From: Corynebacterium frankenforstense
GTDB lineage: Bacteria; Actinomycetota; Actinomycetes; Mycobacteriales; Mycobacteriaceae
Assembly: GCF_030211955.1 (NCBI RefSeq)
Contig: NZ_JASODI010000027.1
Location: forward strand, 1-26,428
Direction: 5' to 3'
DNA: 26,428 bases
A program made the position numbers and the translations under genes. Under the pieces are notes generated by a model that was not told the origin of the DNA, searched no databases, and saw nothing but the letters and a program-made list of their open reading frames with translations. Below, piece after piece: positions 14,510-21,498 of the stretch; within the stretch, counting starts at the first letter, position 1; each line of letters opens with the position of its first letter.

Positions 14510-15282
14510 TCGTCTACCTGCCCGTCGACCCCGACGGCCGCTTCCCGGTGGCCGCCGGCAGGCCCGTCTACTTCACCGCCCCCGAGGTCGTCGACCACCA
14601 CCGTGCCGGCTGGCTCGCCTCCGGCGTGCGCCCCGGCGAGGTCGTCGTCTTCCGCGCCGAGGCCGACGCGGTCGCCGCCGAGCTGGCCCGGCCCGGGGTG
14701 AGCGCGGGGACCGCCCGCGCCTTCGCCGCCGACCCGGTCGTCGGCCGCGCCCTGGCGCTGCTGCGCAACCGCGAGCGTGTGCGCTTCGACCCGCTCGACG
14801 GCTCCGAGCTGACCTACGCCGACCCCGAGGGCCGTGTGGGCACCGGGGCGGGCGGCCACGAGGTCTTCCCACGCATCAGCCCCGCCGTCATCGGCGCGGT
14901 CATCCACACCGGCGCCGACGGGGAGCCTGAGGTGCTTCTCGCCCAGAACCGGCGCCGGCCCGGCTACCACTCGCTGATCGCCGGCTACGTCGAGGCCGGC
15001 GAGACCCTCGAGGCCGCCTTCGCCCGCGAGGTCCACGAGGAGACCGGACGGCGCGTGCGCGACGTGCGCTACTGGGGCTCGCAGCCCTGGCCCGTCTCCG
15101 GGTCCCTGATGGTCGGCATGGTCGCCCACAGCGACGACCGCGAGGCCGTGGCCGCCGGCGACGGCGAGGTCTTCGACATCCGTTGGGCCACTCGCGCACA
15201 ACTGGGCGAGCTGACCCTGCCCGCACCCGGCTCCATCGCGCTGCGCATGCTCGACGCCTTCGCCGCCGGGGAGCTGGCATGA
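14506..15282 (+). CDS. nudC: NudC-like Nudix hydrolase lacking the zinc ribbon
   Basis: A 258-residue Nudix enzyme of the NADH pyrophosphatase/NudC lineage. The N-terminal NUDIX-like region is followed by a Nudix box starting at Gly160 and fitting GX5EX7REUXEEXGU: Glu166, Arg174-Glu175, Glu178-Glu179 and Gly181. The family expects a four-cysteine zinc ribbon just before the FPR-SPAVI block (121-129), but the whole protein has no cysteine. The NADH-specificity signature SQPWPFPxS appears as SQPWPVSGS (192-200). It may still hydrolyse NAD(H)-type pyrophosphates or decap NAD-RNA, but these changes make the substrate uncertain. The GTG start shares GTGA with the channel stop, and the stop shares ATGA with uvrD2, so the three genes are coupled. 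It corresponds by place to Rv3199c. Confidence 0.88.
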   Translation: MIVYLPVDPDGRFPVAAGRPVYFTAPEVVDHHRAGWLASGVRPGEVVVFRAEADAVAAELARPGVSAGTARAFAADPVVGRALALLRNRERVRFDPLDGSELTYADPEGRVGTGAGGHEVFPRISPAVIGAVIHTGADGEPEVLLAQNRRRPGYHSLIAGYVEAGETLEAAFAREVHEETGRRVRDVRYWGSQPWPVSGSLMVGMVAHSDDREAVAAGDGEVFDIRWATRAQLGELTLPAPGSIALRMLDAFAAGELA

Positions 15283-17354
15283 CGATCGACCTCTCCGCCC
15301 TGGACGAGGACCAGCGCGTCGCCGCGACCGCCCCGCGCGGGCCGGTGTGCATCCTCGCCGGCGCCGGCACCGGCAAGACCCGCACTATCACCTACCGCAT
15401 CGCCCACCTGATCGACTCCGGCTTCGTCAGCCCCACCCGCGTGCTGGCCGTGACCTTCACCCAGCGCGCCGCCGGCGAGATGCGCGACCGCCTGGCCACC
15501 ATGGGCGTCGGCGGGGTGCAGGCGCGCACCTTCCACGCCGCGGCCCTGCGCCAGCTGCGCTACTTCTGGCCCCAGGTCGCAGGCGACCTGCCCTGGAAGC
15601 TGATCGACAACAAGTTCCCGCTGATGGGCCGCGCCGCCCGCGCCGTCGGCCTGCAGACGACCACCGAGACGGTGCGCGACCTGCTCGGCGAGATAGAGTG
15701 GGCCAAGTCCTGCCTGCTGACCCCCGACGCCTACCCGGAGGAGGTCGAGGGCTCCGACCGCACCCCGCCGGCGCCGGCGAAGAAGGTTGCCGAGGTCTAC
15801 CGCCGCTACGAGGAGATGAAGGCCCGCCCCGACGGCATGTTGCTGGACTTCGAGGACCTGCTGCTGCACACCGCCGGGGCCCTGGAGAACTCCGCCGCCG
15901 TGTCCGAGGAGTTCCGCGAGCAGTACCGCAGCTTCGTCGTCGACGAGTACCAGGACGTCACCCCGCTGCAGCAGCGGGTGCTCAAGGCCTGGCTCGGCGA
16001 GCGCGACGACCTGACGGTGGTCGGCGACGCGAACCAGACGATCTACTCGTTCACCGGCGCCAGCCCGGACTACCTGCTGAACTTCTCCCGGGACTACCCG
16101 GAGGCCACCGTGGTCAAGCTGCAGCGCGACTACCGCTCCACCCCGCAGGTGGTGGACCTGGCCAACACGGTCATCTCCCGGGCCCACGGCCGGATGGCCG
16201 GCACCCGTCTGGAGCTGCGCGGCATGCGCGAGCCTGGCCCCGAGCCGGAGTTCCACGAGTACCCCGACGAGCCCACCGAGGCCCGCGAGGTCGCCGGGCA
16301 GATCCTGACCCTGCTCGACCGCGGGGTGCCCGCCTCCGAGATCGCGGTGCTCTACCGCGTCAACGCCCAGTCCGCCGAGTTCGAGCAGGCGCTCTCGGAC
16401 GCCGGCATCGTCTACCAGGTCCGCGGCGGCGAGGGCTTCTTCCAGCGCCCGGAGATCCGCCAGGCCGTCACGGCCCTGGTGCGCGCGGCCAACTCGGACG
16501 CCGCCGCCCAGCTCGACGCCGTGCCGCTCGGCCAGGCGGTGCGCCACGTGCTCGCCCCGCTGGGGCTGACGCCCACCGAGCCAGCCGGCGCGCAGGCCCG
16601 CGAGCGCTGGCAGCTGCTGGGGGCGCTGGCGGACCTGGCCGACCAGCTGGCCGCCACCGACCCGGAGCTGAAGTTCCCCGGCCTGCTCGCCGAGCTGCGC
16701 CGGCGCGCCGAGTCCCGCCAGCCCCCGACGGTGGAGGGGGTCACCCTGGCCAGCCTGCACGCGGCCAAGGGGCTGGAGTGGGACGCCGTCTTCCTGGTCG
16801 GCCTGGTGGAGAAGACCCTGCCGATCAGCCACGCGATCAAGGCCGGCGACCACCAGATCGAGGAGGAGCGCCGCCTCTTCTACGTCGGCATCACCCGTGC
16901 CCGCGAGCACCTGCACCTGTCCTGGGCGCAGGCCCGCCAGGAGGGCGGGCGCGCCTCGCGCAAGCGCACCCGCTTCCTCGACGGGGTGCTGCCGGAGACC
17001 GCCGACTCGGTGCCTGCGGGACGGACCCGCAAGGGCTCGCGCCCGCACCGCTGCCGGGTCTGTGGCCGGCCGCTGCACACGAGCACCGAGAAGGTGCTCG
17101 GCCGCCACGAGGAGTGCCCCTCCGACATGGACGACGCCGTCTTCGAGGGCCTGCGCGAGTGGCGCTCGGCCATGGCCCGCGAGCACGAGGTGCCCGCCTA
17201 CATCATCTTCACCGACGCCACGCTGATCGCCATCGCCGAGGCGATGCCGCGCACCGTCTCCGAGCTGCTGGACATCTCCGGGGTGGGCCCGGTCAAGGTG
17301 CAGCGCTTCGGGGAAGACCTGCTGAGCGTGATCGCCGGATACGACCGGAACTGA
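15279..17354 (+). CDS. uvrD2: UvrD2 SF1A DNA helicase
   Basis: A 691-residue 3'-to-5' DNA helicase of the actinobacterial UvrD2 type. Motifs: Walker A GAGTGKT (Lys33), motif Ia TFTQRAA, DEYQ (222-225), GDANQTIYSFTGA, QRDYRST, SLHAAKGLEWD and RRLFYVGITRARE. After the motor comes a metal-binding hook, Cys592-x2-Cys595-x14-His610-x2-Cys613, then a C-terminal HRDC domain (about 635-690). Mycobacterial UvrD2 has four cysteines in this hook; here the third is His, which can still bind zinc. The ATG overlaps the nudC stop (ATGA) and has GGGGAG before it; a longer frame from 15183 is a nudC shadow. The 3' end overlaps the opposite-strand gene by 62 bases. In mycobacteria UvrD2 is essential and the hook links motor and HRDC. 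Confidence 0.95.
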   Translation: MTIDLSALDEDQRVAATAPRGPVCILAGAGTGKTRTITYRIAHLIDSGFVSPTRVLAVTFTQRAAGEMRDRLATMGVGGVQARTFHAAALRQLRYFWPQVAGDLPWKLIDNKFPLMGRAARAVGLQTTTETVRDLLGEIEWAKSCLLTPDAYPEEVEGSDRTPPAPAKKVAEVYRRYEEMKARPDGMLLDFEDLLLHTAGALENSAAVSEEFREQYRSFVVDEYQDVTPLQQRVLKAWLGERDDLTVVGDANQTIYSFTGASPDYLLNFSRDYPEATVVKLQRDYRSTPQVVDLANTVISRAHGRMAGTRLELRGMREPGPEPEFHEYPDEPTEAREVAGQILTLLDRGVPASEIAVLYRVNAQSAEFEQALSDAGIVYQVRGGEGFFQRPEIRQAVTALVRAANSDAAAQLDAVPLGQAVRHVLAPLGLTPTEPAGAQARERWQLLGALADLADQLAATDPELKFPGLLAELRRRAESRQPPTVEGVTLASLHAAKGLEWDAVFLVGLVEKTLPISHAIKAGDHQIEEERRLFYVGITRAREHLHLSWAQARQEGGRASRKRTRFLDGVLPETADSVPAGRTRKGSRPHRCRVCGRPLHTSTEKVLGRHEECPSDMDDAVFEGLREWRSAMAREHEVPAYIIFTDATLIAIAEAMPRTVSELLDISGVGPVKVQRFGEDLLSVIAGYDRN

Positions 17355-18255
17355 CCGCCCAGCACACCGGGCAGCGCCGGTGCCGCGGCCAGAGGGACGT
17401 CTCCGGCGCAAGTCCGGCCCGCACCTGTGCGACCTCGCCGGGGGCGGTGCCGGCGACGTGCGCGGCCTCCCGATTGCCGACGCCCGCGCCTGCCGCACCG
17501 TGTGCGTGCACGCCGGCGTCTGTGGCACCGGGCGCCGGGGCGCCCGTCAGGGCCAGCGCCGCCCGCGCGGCGTGCGCCGCGGTGGCGGCGGCCAGTACCG
17601 CATCGGGGCGGGGCGGGCCCGTCGGAAATTGGGCGACCACCTGCACCCAGCGCGGGTCGTGCTCGGCGCGGTGCAGGTCGACGCACAAGGGGCACGGGCC
17701 CTCGCCGTCGACGTGGGCGGGGCCGACCCAGCCGCGGTCGTCGACGAGGGCGACCGGCAGAAAGGTCGGCGCCTCGCGGATGAGCGCCGGGGCGAGCGCG
17801 CGGGCGTGGGCGAGCCGGTCGACGGCGAGCACGGGCACGTGCGGTGCGGCGGGCGCGGCGGCCAGGTAGGCGGTGTCGGACTCGCCGCGCAGGGGCCGGC
17901 GCACCTGCGCCCCGGCGGCGGCGAGGAGCCCCGTGGTCGCCTCGGCGAGGTTGCCGCGGCCGAGCACCACCACCGTCGGCCGGCGCCGCGGCACGGGGAC
18001 CACGAGGCCGCGGGCGAGCATGTCGTCGACGAGTGCGGCGGCCGCGGGCTCGGCCAGCCCGGCCGCGGCGAGGCGCTCGACGGCCTCGGCGGGGGAGTGC
18101 GGCTCGTGGAGGGCGAGCACGGCGGTGACCGCGGCGGCCGGGCGGGGCACCTCGGCGATGCCGGCCGAGCGCGCGTCGAGACCGAACTGCACGTGGCGGC
18201 GGTCGCGCACGAAGGCGTGCGCGGTGGGCGCCAGGCGCAGCACGGCGGGCGTCAC
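17293..18255 (-). CDS. ThiF/TOMM cyclodehydratase-like protein
   Basis: A 320-residue leftward protein of the E1-like/ThiF type often annotated as TOMM leader-peptide-binding or cyclodehydratase partner; a match to Rv3196 is my inference from position. The N-terminal part could be a winged-helix-like peptide-binding region. A Rossmann-like strand-turn VVVLGRGNLAEA lies at 95-106, followed by a GPCPLCVDLHR motif with Cys188/Cys191, and a second CxxC (Cys295/Cys298) near the end. Two CxxC pairs probably bind structural zinc. The GTG start at 18255 is supported by an AAGGAGG site seven bases upstream; longer frames are not. After Cys298 about 22 extra Arg/Ser-rich residues run into the uvrD2 gene. 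No precursor peptide gene or YcaO partner is in the window, so its substrate is unknown. Confidence 0.75.
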   Translation of the reverse strand: MTPAVLRLAPTAHAFVRDRRHVQFGLDARSAGIAEVPRPAAAVTAVLALHEPHSPAEAVERLAAAGLAEPAAAALVDDMLARGLVVPVPRRRPTVVVLGRGNLAEATTGLLAAAGAQVRRPLRGESDTAYLAAAPAAPHVPVLAVDRLAHARALAPALIREAPTFLPVALVDDRGWVGPAHVDGEGPCPLCVDLHRAEHDPRWVQVVAQFPTGPPRPDAVLAAATAAHAARAALALTGAPAPGATDAGVHAHGAAGAGVGNREAAHVAGTAPGEVAQVRAGLAPETSLWPRHRRCPVCWAVSSGRIRRSRSAGLPRSAAP

Positions 18256-18309
18256 GGGTCCCCCTCCTTCCCCCGAAGGACGTGTCTTCGGCCGCCATTG
18301 CAGCACAGG

Positions 18310-18315
18310 TATCGT
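18310..18315 (+). promoter_or_regulatory. -10 element, leaderless start of YgjP-like gene
   Basis: TATCGT ends eight bases before the ATG at 18324, and no Shine-Dalgarno sequence fits. The 68-base gap to the divergent ThiF-like gene would hold both promoters. Confidence 0.5.
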
Positions 18316-18323
18316 GGGCTGTC

Positions 18324-18860
18324 ATGTCGAGTGAGCCCGAGGTGCGCGTGATCCGTTCGGCGCGGCGCCGCCGCACCGTGCAGGCGCGGTGGCGCGACGG
18401 CGTGGTCGAAGTGCGCGTGCCCGCGGCCATGACCCCGGCTGAGGAAGCCGAGGCCGTCGAGGGCATCGTGGCGAAGCTGCGGCGGCGCTCCGGTGCGGCG
18501 CCGCTTTCCGACGCCGCGCTTCTCGCCCGTGCGGACCGGCTCAACGAGGTACACCTGGAGGGCCGCGCCCGGTACAGCTCGGTGCGCTGGGTGGGCAACC
18601 AGAACACGCGCTGGGGCTCGTGCACCCAGTCGACGGGGGCGGTGCGCGTCAGCGACCGGCTGCAGCAGGTGCCGGACTACGTGCTCGACGCGGTGCTCAT
18701 CCACGAGCTGGCGCACACCTTCGTGCCCGGCGGGCACACCGCGCAGTTCCACGAGTGGGCCGACCGGACCCCGCACCTGGAGCGGGCCCGCGGTTTCCTC
18801 GAGGCCTACCAGCGCTTCGGGCCGGGTGCCGGGGGCACCGGCCGCGACGCGGGGCAGTAG
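18324..18860 (+). CDS. YgjP-like (DUF45/M48-type) metallopeptidase
   Basis: A 178-residue cytosolic zinc metallopeptidase-like protein. The family hallmarks are clear: TRWGSC at 95-100, then the VLDAVLIHELAH segment with His127, Glu128 and His131, and a downstream GGHTAQFHEW block offering His138 or His143 as third ligand. It is shorter than typical YgjP proteins of about 220-240 residues because the N-terminal half is compact. Proteins of this type are found next to uvrD2 in other actinobacteria; cellular substrates are unknown. The start at 18324 follows a TATCGT -10 by eight bases, suggesting a leaderless mRNA; a frame start at 18282 would lie upstream of that promoter. Its stop is five bases from the stop of the convergent gene. 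Confidence 0.85.
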   Translation: MSSEPEVRVIRSARRRRTVQARWRDGVVEVRVPAAMTPAEEAEAVEGIVAKLRRRSGAAPLSDAALLARADRLNEVHLEGRARYSSVRWVGNQNTRWGSCTQSTGAVRVSDRLQQVPDYVLDAVLIHELAHTFVPGGHTAQFHEWADRTPHLERARGFLEAYQRFGPGAGGTGRDAGQ

Positions 18861-18865
18861 GGGCC

Positions 18866-20290
18866 CTACTCGGCGGGCTCGTCGCCCTCGCCGTCGGCGT
18901 CGCCCTCGCTGCGGTTCTTCTTCTCCTCCTCCTCGGCCAGCCGGCGCTCGAGCTCCTCGATCTCGCTGATCGGGTCGAAGCCCTCGGCGCCGCCGTCGTC
19001 GAGCAGGCCGTCGATGAACTCCGCGGAGTTGTCCAGGTCGTCTGCGGTCGGCAGGAAGTCGGGGTGGTTCCACACGGCGTCGCGGCGCTCGACGCCGACG
19101 GCGACCTCCGCGCGGCGCCACAACTCCATGGCCTCGGAGACCTTCGGCGCACCGAACTCGATGCCGACGACCTTGGCGAAGGCCTTCTCAGCCGAGCCGC
19201 CGGTGGCGCGGCGGCGGCGCCACGCCTCGTTCATCGCGGCCGTCGACGGGATGCGCTCGCCCATCGCGTTGGTGACCACCTGCTCGACCCAGCCCTCGAC
19301 CAGCGCCAGCAGCGTCTCCAGGCGGGAGACCGCGACGGCGTTGCGCGAGCTGATGCGCGGGGAGAGGTCCATGTTCTGCAGCTGCTGCATGGCCTCCTGG
19401 ATGGCCTGCGGGTCGCCGGACTCGAGGTTCAGCCCGCGGGCGGCCTCCTCGATGTGGGAGGTGTCGATGACCAGGCCGGCGGCGTACTCCTCGACGGAGG
19501 AGACCAGCCGCTCGACCAGCCAGGGCACGTGGCGGAAGAGGCGCTGGCGGGCGGCCTCGCGCGCGGCGATGTAGACGAGCACCTCCTGGGCGGGCACGTC
19601 CAGGTCGGCGGCGATGGCGTGGATGTTGCCCGGCAGCAGCGCGGTGGTGCCCTCCGGGGCGACGGGAAGGCCCAGGTCCGAGCCGGTCAGCGCCTGGCCG
19701 GCGAGCTCGCCGAGGGCGTGGCCGAGTTGCAAGCCGAAGTTCATCCCGGACATCTGCTGCATCATCTGGGCCATCGGCCCGATCATCTGGCGGGCCTCCT
19801 CGGGAAGCGACTCCAGCTGCGCCTCGTTCATGTGCTCGGCGACGGGGGTGACCATGCGCTTCCACATCGGCAGGGTGCCCTCGAGCCAGTTCTCGGGCGT
19901 CCAGGCCACGGGGCGGGAACCGGAGGCCGGCAGCGTGGTGGCGTCGTCGAGCCACAGCTCGGCCAGCCGCACGGACTCCTCGACGGCGGTGGTGTCCTGC
20001 TCGCGCACGCCGCCGGACTTGCCGGTCAGCTCCTGGCGGGCGATGCGCAGGGCCATCTCGTAGTTGACGGGGCCGGCGCCCTCCGGCGAGTTCATCGACG
20101 AGCCCATCCCGGACAGCATCTGCCCGAACTGGTTGAGGATGTCGCCTAAACCGCCCGCGCCGGCGGCACCGCCCGCCCCGGCGCCGGGAAAGAAGGCGCC
20201 GAAGGGGTTCTGCTCGCCGCGCTTGTCGCGGCCGTTGTCGTCGTCATCGTCGTTGTTGCCGAAGGTAAAACCGAATCCGCCTGAAGTCAT
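18866..20290 (-). CDS. DUF2342/TIGR03624 zinc-hydrolase family protein
   Basis: A 474-residue protein corresponding to Rv3195, of the family annotated as zinc-dependent metalloprotease or F420-associated hydrolase. The N-terminus has an Asn/Asp run (NNDDDDDN, 12-19) and a Gly/Ala-rich stretch, followed by a mainly helical domain. Recognisable blocks include LPGNIHAIAADLDVP, YIAAREAARQRLF (240-252) and LLALVEGWVEQVV. The tail is highly acidic. No HExxH is present: the block I remember as REAAH in related proteins is REAAR here (Arg248), so metal binding and catalysis are doubtful. The ATG has TAGTTT six bases upstream, a leaderless layout, although GGAGG also lies one base before it. It diverges from the PDZ-Lon protease gene. 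Family membership is fairly sure; function is not. Confidence 0.82.
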   Translation of the reverse strand: MTSGGFGFTFGNNDDDDDNGRDKRGEQNPFGAFFPGAGAGGAAGAGGLGDILNQFGQMLSGMGSSMNSPEGAGPVNYEMALRIARQELTGKSGGVREQDTTAVEESVRLAELWLDDATTLPASGSRPVAWTPENWLEGTLPMWKRMVTPVAEHMNEAQLESLPEEARQMIGPMAQMMQQMSGMNFGLQLGHALGELAGQALTGSDLGLPVAPEGTTALLPGNIHAIAADLDVPAQEVLVYIAAREAARQRLFRHVPWLVERLVSSVEEYAAGLVIDTSHIEEAARGLNLESGDPQAIQEAMQQLQNMDLSPRISSRNAVAVSRLETLLALVEGWVEQVVTNAMGERIPSTAAMNEAWRRRRATGGSAEKAFAKVVGIEFGAPKVSEAMELWRRAEVAVGVERRDAVWNHPDFLPTADDLDNSAEFIDGLLDDGGAEGFDPISEIEELERRLAEEEEKKNRSEGDADGEGDEPAE

Positions 20291-20296
20291 GCCTCC

Positions 20297-20302
20297 AAAC
20301 TA
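20297..20302 (-). promoter_or_regulatory. -10 element of the DUF2342 gene, leaderless start
   Basis: Read leftward, TAGTTT ends six bases before the ATG at 20290. GGAGG just before the ATG is too close to act as a normal ribosome binding site. Confidence 0.45.
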
Positions 20303-20360
20303 CCGGCAGGCCGGGGCGGCGACCACGGTCCCGGCAACGCTGTCAGCGAACACGCACCTG

Positions 20361-20366
20361 TAGCGT
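20361..20366 (+). promoter_or_regulatory. -10 element of the PDZ-Lon gene, leaderless start
   Basis: TAGCGT is followed by exactly seven bases and the GTG at 20374. This decides among the neighbouring in-frame GTG codons at 20365, 20368 and 20374, because the first two overlap or touch the hexamer. Confidence 0.55.
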
Positions 20367-20373
20367 GGTGGGG

Positions 20374-21426
20374 GTGAATCGCCGCCTTCGAACCGTCGTC
20401 TGGGGCGCCGTGCCCGTCGTGGCACTGGCCGCCCTGGTCTCGCTGGACCATGTCCCGGGCACCGACCACTCGCTGACCGTGCCCTACGTCGCCGAGGGCC
20501 CCGGGCCCAGCTTCGACACCCTCGGCGAGGTCGACGGCCAGGAGGTCATCGAGCTCGGGGGCGTCGAGGAGGAGGACACCGGCGGCCAGCTCAACATGAC
20601 CACCGTGGCCGTGCGTTCGCAGCTGACCCTGGCCCAGGCGCTGGGCCGCTGGCTGTTCAGCGACGACACGCTGGTGCCCGCCGAGCAGGTCTTCCCCTCG
20701 GACATGACGCGCGAGGAGATCGACCGCTCCAACCAGGTCGCCTTCTCCTCCTCCGAGGCCGCGGCCACCACCGCCGCGCTGACCCACCTGAACCGCCCGC
20801 TGGTCGTCGAGGTCGCCGGCGTGCTCGATGACACCTCGGCCTCCGGGGTGGTCGAGGAGGGCGACCGGCTGCTCGCCGTCGACGGGAAGAAGGTCGAGCG
20901 CCCCGGCGCGGTGCGCGACGCGGTGCTCGAGCACAAGCCCGGCGACGAGGTCACCCTGAAGCTCTCGCGCGGCGGCGAGGAGCGCGAGGAGAAGGTCACC
21001 CTGGGCGAGAGCCCCGAGGCTCCCGAGCGCCCGCTGCTGGGCGTGCTGATGGGCGCGGCCTCGGCCGATGGCATCGAGGTCGACTACAACCTGCAGGACA
21101 TCGGCGGCCCGAGCGCGGGCATGATCTTCTCGCTGGCGGTCATCGACAAGCTGACCCCGGGCGCGCTGACCGGCGGGCACTTCGTGGCCGGCACCGGCAC
21201 CATCGACGAGGACGGCTCCGTCGGCGAGATCGGCGGCATCGAGCACAAGGTGCGCGCCGCCCGCGACCTGGGCGCCGAGCTCTTCCTCGCGCCCGCGGGC
21301 AACTGCTCCGCGCTGGCCGGTCAGGACACCGGCGACATGACGGTGGCCAAGGTGTCGAACCTGGACGAGGCGATCGACACGATGGACGACTTCGCCGCCG
21401 GCCGCGAGGTCACCACCTGCGAGTAG
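20374..21426 (+). CDS. Membrane-anchored PDZ and Lon-type serine protease
   Basis: A 350-residue YlbL/Rv3194c-type protein of peptidase family S16. One N-terminal transmembrane segment (about 8-25) anchors it with the rest outside the cytoplasm. A PDZ domain at about 142-210 is followed by a Lon proteolytic domain with the catalytic dyad Ser247 in GGPSAGM and Lys292 in GGIEHKV. No AAA+ domain is present, so it would degrade or process substrates without ATP. The GTG at 20374 is chosen because TAGCGT lies seven bases before it and because the product then starts MNRRLRTVVWG, as I would expect for this family. It diverges from the DUF2342 gene and is convergent with a lipoprotein gene. Role is probably envelope protein quality control or processing (inference). 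Confidence 0.92.
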   Translation: MNRRLRTVVWGAVPVVALAALVSLDHVPGTDHSLTVPYVAEGPGPSFDTLGEVDGQEVIELGGVEEEDTGGQLNMTTVAVRSQLTLAQALGRWLFSDDTLVPAEQVFPSDMTREEIDRSNQVAFSSSEAAATTAALTHLNRPLVVEVAGVLDDTSASGVVEEGDRLLAVDGKKVERPGAVRDAVLEHKPGDEVTLKLSRGGEEREEKVTLGESPEAPERPLLGVLMGAASADGIEVDYNLQDIGGPSAGMIFSLAVIDKLTPGALTGGHFVAGTGTIDEDGSVGEIGGIEHKVRAARDLGAELFLAPAGNCSALAGQDTGDMTVAKVSNLDEAIDTMDDFAAGREVTTCE

Positions 21427-21427
21427 T

Positions 21428-21467
21428 CCCCGGCGGGGGAGCGGTGCCGCCCACCCGCGCGCCGGGG
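21428..21467. terminator. Possible stem between convergent genes
   Basis: CCCCGGCG (21428-21435) pairs with CGCCGGGG (21460-21467), with a smaller GCGG/CCGC stem inside (21441-21450). It fills the 72-base gap between the PDZ-Lon and lipoprotein genes, so it could end both. No T-run. Confidence 0.4.
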
Positions 21468-21498
21468 CGTCGGCGGTCGGGTGTTTACTGCCGGGTGC

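Noticed and set aside
15183..15278. N-terminal extension of UvrD2
   Set aside because: Reads the nudC 3' end out of frame; the ATG at 15279 overlaps the nudC stop and starts the conserved sequence.
18256..18306. N-terminal extension of the ThiF-like protein
   Set aside because: It would translate the AAGGAGG ribosome binding site region; the GTG at 18255 is correctly spaced from it.
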